A DNA stretch of 64,000 bases from Sphingobium sp. CR2-8 (GCF_035818615.1 NZ_JAYKZY010000002.1:1676501-1740500), one strand, 5' to 3'. Numbered from the stretch's first letter, positions 1 to 9,825 are shown. Numbers and translations are program-made. Notes: generated from the sequence alone by a model not told the origin.

Positions 1-1187
1 CGCTGATGCCCTGGCTGGCGGCGACGGCGTTGCTCCACAGCGTCACCGTGCTGGCGACCCGCGACGCCTTGCGCGCATGGACGGTCATGCTGGCGGTCGT
101 CGCCTTCTCCATGTCGATGGTCGGCACCTTCCTGGTGCGATCGGGCATCCTGACCAGCGTCCATGCCTTCGCCGTCGATCCGACGCGGGGCAGTTTCATC
201 CTTGGTCTGCTCGCTCTGTATATCGGCGGCGCGCTGGCGCTGTTCGGCTGGCGGATCGGATCGGTGCGCGAAGGCGCGCCGTTCGAACTGGTCAGCCGCG
301 AAACCGTGCTGGTGGTCAACAACCTGCTGCTGACCGTTATCCTAGGTCTCGTCCTCATCGGCACGCTCTATCCGTTGATGACCGAAGCCTTCGGTCACAA
401 AGTTTCCGTGGGCGCACCCTATTTCGACCGGATCGCCGGACCGATCGCGCTCGCGCTGATGGTCGCCATGGCGGCTGGCCCATCGTTACGGTGGCGTAAG
501 GATCAGGCGAAGCTGGTCGGCAGGCGTTTGCTGATCCCCCTGTGCATCGCGCTACTGGTGTCCATTTCGCTGTCTCTTTTCGCCTGGGGTCGCATAGGCA
601 TCCTGCCTTTCCTGGGCCTTGTCGTCGCTGTCGCGGTCGGTGCGGCCAGCCTGGCCCCGCTGTGGAAGCGCAAGCTGCTCCGCACGCCCTTGTTCACCTA
701 TGGCATGGTCGTCGCGCATCTGGGCTGCGCGGTCAGCCTGGCCGGCATGGCCTGCGATTCCGCCTTCACGGTCGAGAAATTGGTGGCGGCCCGCCCCGGC
801 GACACGATCAAAACCGCAGGCTGGTCGATCCGCTTCCGCCAGATCACCCCGATCGCCGGGGACAATTGGACGGCCTTGCAAGCCGATATGGACGCCAGCC
901 GCGGCGGATCGTCGGTGCTGATCCGGCCGCAGTCGCGCTTCTTCGCCTCGCCGCCCACTTCCACCAGCGAGGCAGCCCTGCTGACCCGCTGGGACGGCCA
1001 GCTCTATGTCGTGCTGGGCGAGGAAGTCGAAGGCGGCCGCTGGCAGCTGCGGATCTGGTGGAAGCCTTTCGTCACGCTCATCTGGCTGGGCGGCATCATG
1101 ATCGCGCTGGGCGGCGCGCTAGCACTCATCGGCCGGGAACGGCGCGGCTGGCTTCTGAAATGGCGGGCGCGGGAGGCTCTGGCATGA
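1..1187 (+). CDS. ccmF: Cytochrome c maturation heme lyase CcmF, C-terminal part (5' truncated by window edge)
   Basis: CcmF is the integral-membrane subunit that, with CcmH, attaches heme to apocytochrome c in the periplasm. The gene begins upstream; the reading frame has codons starting at base 3. The visible part opens with MPWLAATALLHS, the segment that directly follows the tryptophan-rich WWD loop in this family, then shows FLVRSGILTSVHAF with the conserved periplasmic histidine and several hydrophobic helices, ending in a helix before a basic tail. It stops at a TGA 10 bases before ccmG, so the ccm genes form one operon. Assignment is firm; the missing N-terminus prevents checking the other heme ligands. 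Confidence 0.93.
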   Translation, partial: LMPWLAATALLHSVTVLATRDALRAWTVMLAVVAFSMSMVGTFLVRSGILTSVHAFAVDPTRGSFILGLLALYIGGALALFGWRIGSVREGAPFELVSRETVLVVNNLLLTVILGLVLIGTLYPLMTEAFGHKVSVGAPYFDRIAGPIALALMVAMAAGPSLRWRKDQAKLVGRRLLIPLCIALLVSISLSLFAWGRIGILPFLGLVVAVAVGAASLAPLWKRKLLRTPLFTYGMVVAHLGCAVSLAGMACDSAFTVEKLVAARPGDTIKTAGWSIRFRQITPIAGDNWTALQADMDASRGGSSVLIRPQSRFFASPPTSTSEAALLTRWDGQLYVVLGEEVEGGRWQLRIWWKPFVTLIWLGGIMIALGGALALIGRERRGWLLKWRAREALA

Positions 1188-1197
1188 GGATTGGGGC

Positions 1198-1725
1198 ATG
1201 AAGAAACTCCTCATCTGGCTGCCGTTGGTGCTGTTCCTCGCCTTCATCGGCCTGTTCGCCAGCGGCTTGTTCAAGCCCGACGATCGCATCATCCGTTCGC
1301 GCCTGGTCGGCCAGCCCTTGCCCGCCTTCACCCTGCCTGCCGCCGCCAGCGATCGACCGGCGCTCGCGAGCGCGCAACTCGCCACCGGCAAGCCGCGCCT
1401 GCTCAATGTCTTCGCCAGCTGGTGCGTCCCCTGCGCCGCCGAAGCGCCGCAACTGATGGCGCTCAAGCAGGCGGGGGTCGAGATCGACGCCATCGCCATC
1501 CGCGACGCGCGATCGGATGTCGACGCTTTCCTCAAGCGCAACGGCAATCCCTATGCGCGCATCGGCCTGGATGCCCGCAGCGCGGTGCAGATGGCGCTCG
1601 GATCGTCGGGCGTGCCTGAAACATTCGTGATCGATGGCAAGGGGCGCATCGCCTATCAGCATATCGGCGATATCCGCGCCGACGATGTACCGATGATCCT
1701 GGACCGGTTGAAGGAAGCGCAATGA
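1198..1725 (+). CDS. ccmG: Thiol:disulfide interchange protein CcmG/DsbE
   Basis: A membrane-anchored periplasmic thioredoxin that reduces the CXXCH cysteines of apocytochrome c, or the CcmH cysteines, before heme attachment. The 175-residue product has an uncleaved N-terminal helix (about residues 5-24) and a thioredoxin fold with the active site WCVPC at 75-79; GVPETFVID near residue 140 carries the conserved cis-proline region. It lies between ccmF and ccmH, and its stop overlaps the ccmH start by 4 bases (ATGA), which points to coupled translation. Confidence 0.95.
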   Translation: MKKLLIWLPLVLFLAFIGLFASGLFKPDDRIIRSRLVGQPLPAFTLPAAASDRPALASAQLATGKPRLLNVFASWCVPCAAEAPQLMALKQAGVEIDAIAIRDARSDVDAFLKRNGNPYARIGLDARSAVQMALGSSGVPETFVIDGKGRIAYQHIGDIRADDVPMILDRLKEAQ

Positions 1726-2132
1726 GGCTGATGCTCGCCCTCCTGCTGGCTTTGTTCGCGTCGCCGCTCGCCGCCCAGACGGCGTTGCCGCCCGCACCCT
1801 ATGCCGACCGGCAGATCGACGACCCGGCGCTGGAGCGTAAGGCCAAGGCGCTGATGGAAACCATCCGCTGCCTGACCTGCCAGAGCCAGTCCATCGCGGA
1901 CAGCAACGCCAGCATGGCAGGCGACATGCGCTCGCAAATTCGGGAGCGGATCATGGCCGGTGAACAACCCGAGGTGATCCGCAGCTGGCTGATCGCCCGC
2001 TATGGCGACTGGGTGAGCTACGAACCCACCGCCGCGCCGATCCTCTGGCCGCTTTGGGCAGCGCCGGTGCTACTGCTCGGCCTGGGTCTTCTGCTGCTGC
2101 GTGGTCGGATCAAGCGGGGGACGAGGGCATGA
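1722..2132 (+). CDS. ccmH: Cytochrome c-type biogenesis protein CcmH
   Basis: CcmH holds apocytochrome c for heme ligation and exchanges thiols with it. The 136-residue protein has a signal peptide (cleavage probably after SPLAAQ, about residue 19), the family motif RCLTCQSQ with C50 and C53, and one C-terminal membrane helix at about 105-124 followed by an arginine/lysine-rich end. This is the short CcmH; the TPR part that is fused to it in Escherichia coli is the next gene here. The gene overlaps both neighbours by 4 bases. Confidence 0.95.
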   Translation: MRLMLALLLALFASPLAAQTALPPAPYADRQIDDPALERKAKALMETIRCLTCQSQSIADSNASMAGDMRSQIRERIMAGEQPEVIRSWLIARYGDWVSYEPTAAPILWPLWAAPVLLLGLGLLLLRGRIKRGTRA

Positions 2133-2773
2133 CAGGTTGGTTCATAGCCTTTGGCTTGGCGATCACGGCCTTTGCGGCGATGCTCCTCATCGGCCGCATT
2201 CCCCGCGCCACCCGCGAGATGACAGCCGCCGCGCTGCTGCTGGGTTTGGCCGGCTATGCCTGGCAGGGCAATCCGGGACTGGCCGGCACACCCCGTGCCA
2301 GCAAGGAGACGGCAGGCGACAAATTCGACGAAAAACTCGCCGAACAGCGGCGGGGCTTGGCTGAGCGTTATGGGTCTGCGGGGCAATGGCTGATGATGTC
2401 CGACGGCTTGGGTCGCCAGGGCAAGACGAAGGAAGCCGCCAACATCCTGTTGTCGGGCATACGCGCCACGCCCGATGACGCGAATTTGTGGCTGGGACTG
2501 GGCAATGCGCTGGTCGCCCATGGTGACGGCGTGCTGTCGCCGGGCGCCGACTTCGCCTATCGCCGCGCGCTGACGCTGGACATGGAAGGTCCGGCGCCCC
2601 GCTATTTCTACGGCCTCGCGCTGGCCCGCAACGGGCAGTTGCAGGCCGCGCGCGACCTGTGGGCGCCGCTCGCCGCCAGCGCGCCGAGCGGCAGCCAGAT
2701 CAAAGCGGAACTGGACGCCAATATCGCGCGTATCGACGCGATGCTGAATGCAGGTGCGCAGAAGGCACCATGA
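2129..2773 (+). CDS. ccmI: CcmI-like TPR protein of cytochrome c maturation
   Basis: In the Ccm system CcmI is the chaperone that presents the C-terminus of apocytochrome c to the heme lyase. The 214-residue product has two N-terminal membrane helices (about 3-22 and 31-46), then a soluble region with TPR-like helices (about 95-190; note the LWLGLGNAL and RYFYGLALARNGQ stretches). I chose the ATG at 2129, which overlaps the ccmH stop, over an in-frame start 75 bases upstream that would lie inside ccmH. It is shorter than many CcmI proteins. It is probably the last gene of the operon. Confidence 0.82.
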   Translation: MTGWFIAFGLAITAFAAMLLIGRIPRATREMTAAALLLGLAGYAWQGNPGLAGTPRASKETAGDKFDEKLAEQRRGLAERYGSAGQWLMMSDGLGRQGKTKEAANILLSGIRATPDDANLWLGLGNALVAHGDGVLSPGADFAYRRALTLDMEGPAPRYFYGLALARNGQLQAARDLWAPLAASAPSGSQIKAELDANIARIDAMLNAGAQKAP

Positions 2774-2893
2774 TGCAGTGCAGCGTCCGCATTGCGCGCT
2801 TACCAGAGCCGTGATAGGGCGCGGCGTTTTACGGGGGACGCGGACTATTCCGCAGTCGCCGCCGATTGGGTGTCGATACGAGCATGATCCTTC

Positions 2894-4819
2894 ATGGCTG
2901 ACCTCCTTCCCAACACCGCTCCGGCTTCCGATGAGGAAGAGGGCGGTCATGGTCATGCGCGGCAAAAAGCGACGTTGAAGCTGGTCGTCGGTGCCATCGG
3001 CATCGTGTTCGGCGACATCGGCACCAGCCCGCTTTACGCCTTCCGCGAGACCTTCGCCGGGCATCATCATCTCGATCTGGACCCCGACCATATATTGGGC
3101 GTCATCAGCCTGATGTTCTGGTCGATGATGCTGGTCGTGACGATGAAATATGTCAGCATCATCATGCGCGCCGACAACAAGGGCGAGGGCGGCAGCCTGG
3201 CGCTGCTGGCGCTGATCAACGGGCAGACCAAGACACAGCGCTGGTCGCGGGGAATCGTGCTGCTAGGCGTGTTCGCGACCGCGCTGTTCTACGGCGACTC
3301 GATGATCACGCCTGCCGTGTCGGTGCTGTCGGCGGTAGAGGGTCTGACGGTCTATAATCCCGACCTTGCGCCCGTCATTCTGCCTGTGGCGGTCGTCATT
3401 TTGCTTGGCCTGTTCTGGATACAAGGCCTTGGCACCAACCGTGTCGCGGCCTTTTTCGGTCCGATCATGCTGACCTATTTCATCACGATCGCGTCTCTGG
3501 GCGTGCTGTCCATCATCAAGACGCCGGGCATCCTGTTCGCCTTCAATCCCTATTGGGCGGTGATGTTCTTCGTGACCGATCCGCTGCCCGCCTTCCTGGC
3601 GCTGGGGTCGGTGGTTTTGGCCGTCACCGGGGCCGAAGCGCTGTATGCGGACATGGGCCATTTCGGCCGCAACCCGATCCGCGTGTCCTGGCTCGCTTTC
3701 GTGCTGCCTGCGCTGATGCTCAACTATATGGGGCAGGGCGCTTTGCTGTTCCGCGAAGGGGCAGCCGCACTCCACAGTCCCTTCTACAACCTCGCGCCGC
3801 AATGGGGTCAGTTGCCGCTCATCATCCTGGCGACGCTGGCGGCGATCATCGCGTCGCAGGCAGTGATTTCCGGCGCCTTTTCGGTCACGCAGCAGGCGAT
3901 CCAGCTCGGCTTCATGCCGCGTCTGCGGATCGAGCATACCAGCGCGTCGACCGCCGGGCAGATCTACATCCCCCTCATCAACTGGGGTTTGATGGTGATG
4001 GTGATCCTGCTGGTCCTCACCTTCAAGACCTCGTCCAACCTGACGGCCGCCTATGGTATCGCGGTGACGGGCGCGATGTTCATCGACAATGTGCTGCTGA
4101 CCGTCGTCATGTACCGCCTGTGGCACTGGAAATGGTATTATGCTGCGCCGGTCCTGGGCATTTTCTATCTGGTCGATGGCGCCTATCTGGCGGCGAACCT
4201 GACCAAGGTGCCCGATGGTGGCTGGTTCCCGCTGCTGATCGGCTTCATCATCTTCACCCTGCTCACCACATGGTCGCGCGGTCGCCGGCTGGTGCAGGAC
4301 AGGTTGCGCGAAGCGGCGATGCCGATCCCGGTCTTTGTGGCGTCCGCCGCCAACAGCGCGGTGCGCGTGCCCGGCACGGCTGTCTTCATGACCTCCACGC
4401 CGGACGGGGTGCCCCATGCGCTGCTTCACAACCTCAAGCATAACAAAGTGCTGCACGAGCGGGTGATCCTGCTGACCGTCAAGATCAGGGATGTGCCCGT
4501 GGTCGAGGATGACGGCCGGTGCAAGCTGGAGGATCTGGGCCGCGGTTTCTTCCGCATGGTGCTGCAATATGGCTTCATGCAGGAACCGGACGTGCCCGCC
4601 GCGCTCAAGAATGTCACCGGCTGCGGACAGGCGTTCAAGATGATGGACACCAGCTTCTTCCTGGCGCGGCAGACCCTGCTGCCGTCGGCCAAGCCGGGCA
4701 TGCCGTTGTGGCGCGAGAAGATCTTCGCCTGGATGCTGCGCAACGCGGAAAGCGCGATGGAGTTTTTCCGACTGCCCACTAATCGCGTCGTGGAATTGGG
4801 CAGCCAGGTCGAAATCTGA
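2894..4819 (+). CDS. kup: Potassium transporter Kup
   Basis: A low-affinity, proton-coupled potassium importer of the KUP/HAK/KT family in the inner membrane. The 641-residue product has an acidic, histidine-rich N-terminal tail, then [17 protein letters not shown], the family signature in helix 1, about twelve membrane helices to residue 460, and a cytoplasmic C-terminal domain. The length is typical. No strong Shine-Dalgarno sequence precedes the ATG at 2894, so the start is less certain than the identity. It stands alone, 120 bases after ccmI, and ends at a terminator shared with the convergent hsp20. Confidence 0.95.
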   Translation: MADLLPNTAPASDEEEGGHGHARQKATLKLVVGAIGIVFGDIGTSPLYAFRETFAGHHHLDLDPDHILGVISLMFWSMMLVVTMKYVSIIMRADNKGEGGSLALLALINGQTKTQRWSRGIVLLGVFATALFYGDSMITPAVSVLSAVEGLTVYNPDLAPVILPVAVVILLGLFWIQGLGTNRVAAFFGPIMLTYFITIASLGVLSIIKTPGILFAFNPYWAVMFFVTDPLPAFLALGSVVLAVTGAEALYADMGHFGRNPIRVSWLAFVLPALMLNYMGQGALLFREGAAALHSPFYNLAPQWGQLPLIILATLAAIIASQAVISGAFSVTQQAIQLGFMPRLRIEHTSASTAGQIYIPLINWGLMVMVILLVLTFKTSSNLTAAYGIAVTGAMFIDNVLLTVVMYRLWHWKWYYAAPVLGIFYLVDGAYLAANLTKVPDGGWFPLLIGFIIFTLLTTWSRGRRLVQDRLREAAMPIPVFVASAANSAVRVPGTAVFMTSTPDGVPHALLHNLKHNKVLHERVILLTVKIRDVPVVEDDGRCKLEDLGRGFFRMVLQYGFMQEPDVPAALKNVTGCGQAFKMMDTSFFLARQTLLPSAKPGMPLWREKIFAWMLRNAESAMEFFRLPTNRVVELGSQVEI

Positions 4820-4900
4820 GCGATCGTACCTTTTCATATATGGAAGTTCACACCGTATAGACCGTAACGATGCTGAGCGATCGTTTCCAAATAGGACAGC

Positions 4901-4938
4901 AAAAAGGGCGCGGCCTTGCGGTCGCGCCCTTCGTTTTT
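4901..4938. terminator. Bidirectional intrinsic terminator between kup and hsp20
   Basis: A 12-base-pair GC-rich inverted repeat (arms at about 4904-4915 and 4920-4931, one G-T wobble, loop of four) is flanked by five T on the plus side and five A on the other. It can end transcripts from both convergent genes. Confidence 0.8.
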
Positions 4939-4953
4939 GTCATTGAGACCTGA

Positions 4954-5421
4954 TCAGGCGGCGTCGCGATCCTTGGCGGTGATGTCGACCAGTTGACCGC
5001 CATTAACGGCGATCTTCTTGGGCTTCATCGCCTCGGGCACTTCGCGCACGAGTTCGATCGTCAGCAGGCCGTCTGCCAGATCCGCCTTTTCCACGCGCAC
5101 GAAATCGGCCAGTTCGAACCGGCGTTCAAAACTGCGGTTCGCGATACCGACGTGCAGGAATTTCGAGCGGTCAGCCGACGAGGCATCGTCCTTGCGACCG
5201 ATCACCTGGAGCAGGTTCTGCTGGGCGGTGATGTCGATTTCGTCGGGCCGGAACCCGGCGATGGCCAGAGTCACGCGGTAACGATCTTCCGACAGGCGTT
5301 CGATGTTGAACGGCGGGTAATTGTCCCCCTGCGCCAGCCGCGCGTTATTTTCGATCAGGTCGAACAGACGATCGAAACCGACGGTGGAACGGCGATAGGG
5401 GGTAAGGTCGAAGCTACGCAT
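4954..5421 (-). CDS. Small heat-shock protein, Hsp20/IbpA family
   Basis: An ATP-independent chaperone that holds unfolding proteins in soluble complexes. The product has a short N-terminal arm (MRSFDLTPYRRSTVGFDRLF), an alpha-crystallin domain (about residues 35-125, with YRVTLAIAGF and the family-typical ADLADGLLTIEL) and a C-terminal tail with PKKIAV, which supplies the IxV/I-type oligomerisation motif. I chose the ATG at 5421 because it sits 9 bases from the GGAG; an in-frame ATG at 5427 is only 3 bases away and homologs usually begin MRxFD. Transcription and translation look heat-controlled from the leader. Confidence 0.9.
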   Translation of the reverse strand: MRSFDLTPYRRSTVGFDRLFDLIENNARLAQGDNYPPFNIERLSEDRYRVTLAIAGFRPDEIDITAQQNLLQVIGRKDDASSADRSKFLHVGIANRSFERRFELADFVRVEKADLADGLLTIELVREVPEAMKPKKIAVNGGQLVDITAKDRDAA

Positions 5422-5430
5422 TGTCATAAT

Positions 5431-5512
5431 CTCCTATAGAGCAAAATGAACAAGCCGGACCCATCAGGCATCCGGTGATACAATGCCCGGCCCCATGCGG
5501 CGGCCGGACGCC
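5431..5512 (-). promoter_or_regulatory. ROSE-type RNA thermometer in the hsp20 leader
   Basis: In the minus-strand leader the Shine-Dalgarno AGGAG lies in TTGCTCTATAGGAG (5431-5444), where UUGCU can pair with AGGA; this is the hallmark of the last hairpin of ROSE elements, which block ribosome binding until heat melts them. Upstream is a further hairpin (GGCAT pairing with ATGCC, about 5468-5490). ROSE elements precede small heat-shock genes in many Alphaproteobacteria. The folding was judged by eye only. Confidence 0.72.
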
Positions 5513-5516
5513 CTTG

Positions 5517-5544
5517 ATATGGTCGGCTGATTTGCGCTTTCAAG
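5517..5544 (-). promoter_or_regulatory. RpoH (sigma-32) promoter of hsp20
   Basis: On the minus strand CTTGAAA (5544-5538) is followed after 15 bases by CCATAT (5522-5517). This agrees with the alphaproteobacterial heat-shock consensus (CTTG, a gap of about 17-18, then CYTATnT). It would start a leader of about 90 nucleotides that contains the whole thermometer. Confidence 0.72.
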
Positions 5545-5630
5545 AGGTTCGGGCGTGGACGAAAAAAGGGGGAGGGTGGACGCTTTGTCCCATCGCCTAA
5601 GCCGTCACGAGCCTGTAAAAGGGCCGCAAT

Positions 5631-5667
5631 AAAAAAACACCCGGATCGTGCTTTCACGATCCGGGTG
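5631..5667 (-). terminator. Strong intrinsic terminator, minus strand
   Basis: A perfect 13-base-pair stem (5638-5650 with 5655-5667, loop of four) is followed on the minus strand by seven T. No protein gene lies just upstream on that strand, which is why a small RNA is proposed. Confidence 0.85.
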
Positions 5668-5800
5668 CTTAATGGACGATTGCTCGTCTCCCCCTTGGCC
5701 TGCCTCAACCGCTTCTCAGCCCCCTAAGCTCGAAGCGGGATGCAGTATCCCTGAACCACGGCCTTTTACCTGTGCTTCGATTGTCTTGCTATGACCGCTG
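5638..5800 (-). ncRNA. Candidate structured small RNA
   Basis: Upstream of the minus-strand terminator three more hairpins can be read: GGGAT/ATCCC (5737-5751), CCGCTTC/GAAGCGG (5709-5738) and GACGA-GCAA-TCGTC with a GNRA loop (5675-5688). No open frame here resembles a protein. I do not recognise the family; it does not match what I know of 4.5S, 6S or tmRNA. The 5' end is a guess because no clear promoter is visible. Confidence 0.4.
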
Positions 5801-5840
5801 CGGCCCCGAGTTCACGGGCAAAATCGGGGCCGTGTTATTT
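5801..5840 (+). terminator. Possible plus-strand terminator or isolated hairpin
   Basis: A 9-base-pair inverted repeat (5801-5809 with 5824-5832) with a 14-base loop is followed by TGTTATTTT. It could end a plus-strand transcript or be part of the small-RNA locus. The rest of the gap to lolC, 5841-6006, holds no feature I can support. Confidence 0.25.
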
Positions 5841-6006
5841 TCCATCCGTGCCTGTGGCGACAATGCAACAATTCGGCAATGCTTGCCGTTAGGCAGGCTT
5901 ATCTATCCATCTGTTTTCCATGCGCTCGGCGCCGTGGACTGTTTCAGCCGACTTCGGAATGTTCTAGACCCGCCGCATATCCATTTCAAAGGGCCGTCCG
6001 CGCCAC

Positions 6007-7257
6007 ATGATTTTATCCCGTTACGAACGCATGATCGCCAAACGCTATTTGCTGCCGGGCAAGGGCGAAGGCTTCATCTTCCTGGTCGCCGGCATCAGCC
6101 TGGCCGCGGTCATGCTGGGCGTCGCCGCGCTCATCATCGTCATGAGCGTCATGAATGGCTTTCGGGCCGAATTGTTCGACAAGATCGTCGGCCTGAACGG
6201 TCATGCCGTGGTGCAGGGCTATGGCGGGCGGTTGCCCGACTGGCAGTCGGTGTTGAAAGAGGCGAAGGCGACGCCCGGCGTCACCAGCGCCACGCCGATG
6301 ATCGAGCAGCCATTGGGGGCGATCTTCCAAGGCCGGTTCGAGCCCGCGCTAGTGCGCGGCATGACCGTCGCCGACATTCGCAATAACAAGACGCTCAAGG
6401 GCAAGGTGCTGGCCGGTAGCCTCGACAATCTGACGCCCAACAGCGGCAAGGTGGGAATCGGTTCGCGACTGGCGGAAAATATGGGCGTCCAACTCGGCGA
6501 TACGATCACCATCTACAATCCCGCCGGACGATCCACCCCCTTCGGGACCGTCCCCCGGGAGGTAGGCTACAAGGTCGCTGCGATCTTCGAGGTCGGCGTC
6601 TATGACTATGACAAAGCGATGGTCGTCATGCCGATCGAGGACGCGCAGACGTTGCTGCTGCTGGGCGATGTCGTCAGCATGATCGAGGTCGAGACGGTGG
6701 ATCCCGACAAGGTGGGCCAGATATTGGAACCGTTGGCCGGCAAGGTTGCCGGCCGCGCGGCTATTACCGATTGGCGGCAGATGAACGCGTCGCTGTTCGA
6801 GGCGCTGGCGGTGGAGCGGGTTGCGATGTTCGTCGTCCTGTCCATCATCGTGCTGGTGGCGGTGTTCAATATCCTGTCCTCGCTCATCATGCTGGTGCGC
6901 GCCAAGACGCGCGACATTGCGATATTGCGGACGATGGGGGCCAGTCGGGCCGGTTTGGTCAAGATTTTCATGACGGTGGGCGTCACCATCGGCACGCTGG
7001 GCATGGTCGCGGGCATGGTGCTGGGGTTCACTTTCCTCTTCTTCCGGCAAAGCCTGGTCAACGCGATCCAGTTCGTAACGGGGCAGAATTTGTGGGATCC
7101 CTCCATCCGGTTCCTGACCGAATTGCCTTCAAAGCCCGATCCTATGGAGATCACGGTCATCTGCATCATGGCGCTGGTGTTCAGCTTTCTCGCCACGCTT
7201 TATCCGGCCTTCAAGGCCGCCAATACCGATCCTGTGCAGGTGCTGCGCTATGAATGA
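6007..7257 (+). CDS. lolC: Lipoprotein-releasing ABC transporter permease LolC/LolE
   Basis: The membrane subunit of the Lol transporter, which pulls outer-membrane lipoproteins out of the inner membrane and hands them to LolA. The 416-residue protein has an N-terminal helix (about 20-45), a periplasmic MacB-like domain (about 50-265) and three C-terminal helices, a MacB/FtsX-type topology. Like many Alphaproteobacteria this locus has one permease gene rather than a lolC and lolE pair, so it probably works as a homodimer. Its last 8 bases overlap lolD. Confidence 0.94.
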   Translation: MILSRYERMIAKRYLLPGKGEGFIFLVAGISLAAVMLGVAALIIVMSVMNGFRAELFDKIVGLNGHAVVQGYGGRLPDWQSVLKEAKATPGVTSATPMIEQPLGAIFQGRFEPALVRGMTVADIRNNKTLKGKVLAGSLDNLTPNSGKVGIGSRLAENMGVQLGDTITIYNPAGRSTPFGTVPREVGYKVAAIFEVGVYDYDKAMVVMPIEDAQTLLLLGDVVSMIEVETVDPDKVGQILEPLAGKVAGRAAITDWRQMNASLFEALAVERVAMFVVLSIIVLVAVFNILSSLIMLVRAKTRDIAILRTMGASRAGLVKIFMTVGVTIGTLGMVAGMVLGFTFLFFRQSLVNAIQFVTGQNLWDPSIRFLTELPSKPDPMEITVICIMALVFSFLATLYPAFKAANTDPVQVLRYE

Positions 7258-7927
7258 CATCCTCCACGTTACCGGCCTTGCGCGCAGTTTCACGCAGGGC
7301 GGCGTGACCATAGACGTGCTGCGCGGCATCGACCTGACCGTCGGGCCGGGCGAGATCGTGGCGCTGCTGGGGCCATCGGGCTCAGGCAAGTCGACCCTGT
7401 TGCAGGCGGTCGGCCTGCTGGAAGGCGGGTTCGACGGATCGATCCGCATCGCGGGCGAGGAAGCGGCGAAGCTGGACAATGATGGACGCACCCGGCTGCG
7501 CCGCGATGCGCTGGGCTTCGTCTATCAGTTCCACCATCTGCTGCCCGATTTCAACGCGACCGAGAATGTCGTCCTGCCCCAGGTGATCCGCGATGTGGAC
7601 ATGGCGGCGGCCAAAGCACGGGCGCAACTGCTGCTGACCTCGCTGGGGCTGGGCCATCGGTTGGACCACCGTCCGAGCCAATTGTCCGGGGGCGAGCAGC
7701 AGCGTGTCGCCGTGGCGCGCGCGCTGGCCAACCGGCCCGCACTGGTGCTGGCGGACGAACCGACGGGCAATCTGGACGAGCGCACCGCCGATGTCGTGCT
7801 GGCGGAGTTTCTGCGCCTGGTGCGGGACGAAGGATCGGCCGCGCTGGTCGCGACCCATAATGAGCGGTTGGCGCAGAAGATGGACCGGGTCGTGCGCCTG
7901 CACGAAGGCGTGCTGGAAGGCGCCTAG
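7250..7927 (+). CDS. lolD: Lipoprotein-releasing system ATP-binding protein LolD
   Basis: The ATPase of the Lol complex. The 225-residue product has the Walker A motif GPSGSGKST (41-49), Q-loop YQFHHLLP near 92-99, the signature LSGGEQQR (145-152), Walker B LVLADEP (165-171) and the H-loop ATHNE. It overlaps lolC by 8 bases. Its TAG stop shares the palindrome CTAG with the stop of the convergent diguanylate cyclase gene. Confidence 0.95.
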   Translation: MNDILHVTGLARSFTQGGVTIDVLRGIDLTVGPGEIVALLGPSGSGKSTLLQAVGLLEGGFDGSIRIAGEEAAKLDNDGRTRLRRDALGFVYQFHHLLPDFNATENVVLPQVIRDVDMAAAKARAQLLLTSLGLGHRLDHRPSQLSGGEQQRVAVARALANRPALVLADEPTGNLDERTADVVLAEFLRLVRDEGSAALVATHNERLAQKMDRVVRLHEGVLEGA

Positions 7928-9741
7928 GCCGCTGCGGCGGCGGCGTCCCTAACGGTCGCCACCAGCACGCGGTCGCGGCCTTCCGCCTTGGCGCGCAGCA
8001 GCGCGGCATCGGCGGTCTGGAGCAGCCGGTCGACCCGCCCGTGATCGGGGAATGTGGCAAGGCCGAAGCTGGCGGTGATGGCGCCCAATTCCCTGCCATG
8101 ATGGTCTATCCGCAAATTTTGGATGCGGCGCTGTATCTGTATCGCGCGGCCGAGCGCCTGATCCAGGCTGAAGCCTGGCATGAGAACGACGAATTCCTCG
8201 CCGCCCAGGCGGAAGGCATGGCCGTTTTCGCGCAGGGCGTCGGCCAGCACCATGCCGACCGCACGCAGGACGGCATCGCCCGCATCATGGCCAAAACTGT
8301 CATTGAAGCGCTTGAAATGATCGATGTCGACCATCAGGCAGGTGAGGGGCGACGCATTGCGTTCGGCATCGCCTACCAACGCCTGGAGCATGATGTCGAA
8401 CTGGCGGCGATTGGGCAGGCCGGTGAGCGCGTCCGCCATCGCCATGTCGCGCAGCACGTCGCGCAGGCGCAGATTGGCGAGCGCCAGGCCGATATTTTCC
8501 GCGAGCATATCCAGATATTTGCCGGTGCGCTCCAACTGGCTGGCGCTCCCCTGGGTCGGCTCCTCATAATAGAGCATGCCGATGCTTTCGCCCTGCGCCG
8601 CCAGCGGGATGCATATCGTGCTGACGGTGCCAGTGGCGGCTTTGGTGTCGAGATGCTCGCAGGGAATATCGACCATTTCGCCGATCGGGCGATGGGTCTG
8701 GCCGCGCCGCAAGGCCCAACAGGCGAAGGGGGCGAATTCGGTGCGCGAATAGGTGGGGGACAGCCAGTCGCAGGCCTGGGTCATCGCATTACGGCGATTG
8801 TCGTGGATATAGAGGCGGCCGGGGAAATCGGGCGCGATCTCCGGCGCGAAACGGCGGACGACGTCGACCAGGTCGGTGACGCTGTCGCAGCCCTGAAGAC
8901 GTTGGGTCAGGCGTGACAGCAGGTCGCGCATGGTGCGATCGGCATCGCGCTCCTGCTCCAGCCTTTGTCGTTCCAGCCCGTTTTCCCGAAAGATGCGGAT
9001 CGCCTGCGCCATGTCGCCGATTTCGTCGACATGGGCCGAATTGGGTGGGATCGCGTCATAATCCTGCGCGGCGAGGCGTGTGACCACGTCGCTGAGGCGC
9101 ACGACGGGGCGCAGAATGCGCTGCTTCAACACGAAATAGAGGACGCACAGGAACAGCAGGGCGGTAATGCCGAGCATGACTTCCGACATGGTGCGCCACT
9201 GGCGGGCCGTGTCGGTCGCGCGCATCACCGCCTGGTCGGTCCGCTGGTCCAGCATATATTGGAACTTGCCGACCTGCGCCGCCACCCGGTCCATTTCGCG
9301 CCCATATTCGTCGCCGAACAGGATCGTGCGGCCGGTCTTTTCGTCGCCCGCCTCCGTCGCGCGCATGGCGGCGTCCTGCTCGTCGGTCAGGCTGTCGGCC
9401 CAATGGAGCGCCTGCCGCAACGCGCCCAACTCGCCTTCGTTGGCACCGGCGTCCTTCAGATGTGCAATCCGATGCTCTACCGAGCGCAGCGCTTCCTTCT
9501 CGCGTCGATAGGCGATCAGATGGCTGGGGTCGCCGCTGATGACGAACCCGCGCGCCTGTTCGGTCAGGCGATACACATCCTCTTCCAGCGTCGCGGTGAG
9601 CTGATCGAAGGTTGCGCGCTGCGCCACGGCGGCGCGTTCGCGCTCCTCCGCGCTGGACGCCATCAACATGGTGGCGCCGGAAGCAAGGGTGAGGGCGACA
9701 GTGGCCCCATAGGCCCAATTGGTGATCGTGGATAAACGCAT
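7924..9741 (-). CDS. Membrane-bound diguanylate cyclase (HAMP-GAF-GGDEF)
   Basis: Predicted to make cyclic di-GMP in response to a periplasmic or cytoplasmic signal. Order in the 605-residue protein: helix about 10-30, a mostly helical periplasmic sensor to 185, helix 188-207, HAMP (about 208-260), GAF-like domain (about 275-425) and GGDEF (about 432-600). The active site GGEEF is at 513-517 with D472 in VDIDHFK and [10 protein letters not shown] at 437-446. The product-inhibition site RxxD expected just before it reads RENG (504-507), so feedback inhibition is probably lost. It is divergent from dnaE. Confidence 0.88.
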   Translation of the reverse strand: MRLSTITNWAYGATVALTLASGATMLMASSAEERERAAVAQRATFDQLTATLEEDVYRLTEQARGFVISGDPSHLIAYRREKEALRSVEHRIAHLKDAGANEGELGALRQALHWADSLTDEQDAAMRATEAGDEKTGRTILFGDEYGREMDRVAAQVGKFQYMLDQRTDQAVMRATDTARQWRTMSEVMLGITALLFLCVLYFVLKQRILRPVVRLSDVVTRLAAQDYDAIPPNSAHVDEIGDMAQAIRIFRENGLERQRLEQERDADRTMRDLLSRLTQRLQGCDSVTDLVDVVRRFAPEIAPDFPGRLYIHDNRRNAMTQACDWLSPTYSRTEFAPFACWALRRGQTHRPIGEMVDIPCEHLDTKAATGTVSTICIPLAAQGESIGMLYYEEPTQGSASQLERTGKYLDMLAENIGLALANLRLRDVLRDMAMADALTGLPNRRQFDIMLQALVGDAERNASPLTCLMVDIDHFKRFNDSFGHDAGDAVLRAVGMVLADALRENGHAFRLGGEEFVVLMPGFSLDQALGRAIQIQRRIQNLRIDHHGRELGAITASFGLATFPDHGRVDRLLQTADAALLRAKAEGRDRVLVATVRDAAAAAA

Positions 9742-9796
9742 GATGCGCCCGATGATAGGCGCGACAGGTTGGCAATCTGTTAAGGATTTAGGCTGC

Positions 9797-9825
9797 TGTG
9801 GATCGGACAGTCCGGTTTATCCACG
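9797..9825. promoter_or_regulatory. Possible pair of DnaA-box-like sites upstream of dnaE
   Basis: TTATCCACG (9817-9825) differs by one base from the DnaA box TTATCCACA, and the inverted TGTGGATCG (9797-9805) differs by two. They lie between the divergent cyclase and dnaE genes. Weak evidence; two partial matches can occur by chance. Confidence 0.25.

Noticed and set aside
3263..4837. 524-codon minus-strand frame opposite kup
   Set aside because: Antisense shadow of a clear membrane transporter gene.
5424..5708. 94-codon minus-strand frame across the hsp20 leader
   Set aside because: It covers the promoter, thermometer and part of the terminator region, and does not look like a protein.
5772..6386. 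204-codon plus-strand frame overlapping lolC
   Set aside because: It is out of frame with lolC and starts in the hairpin region; no recognisable protein.
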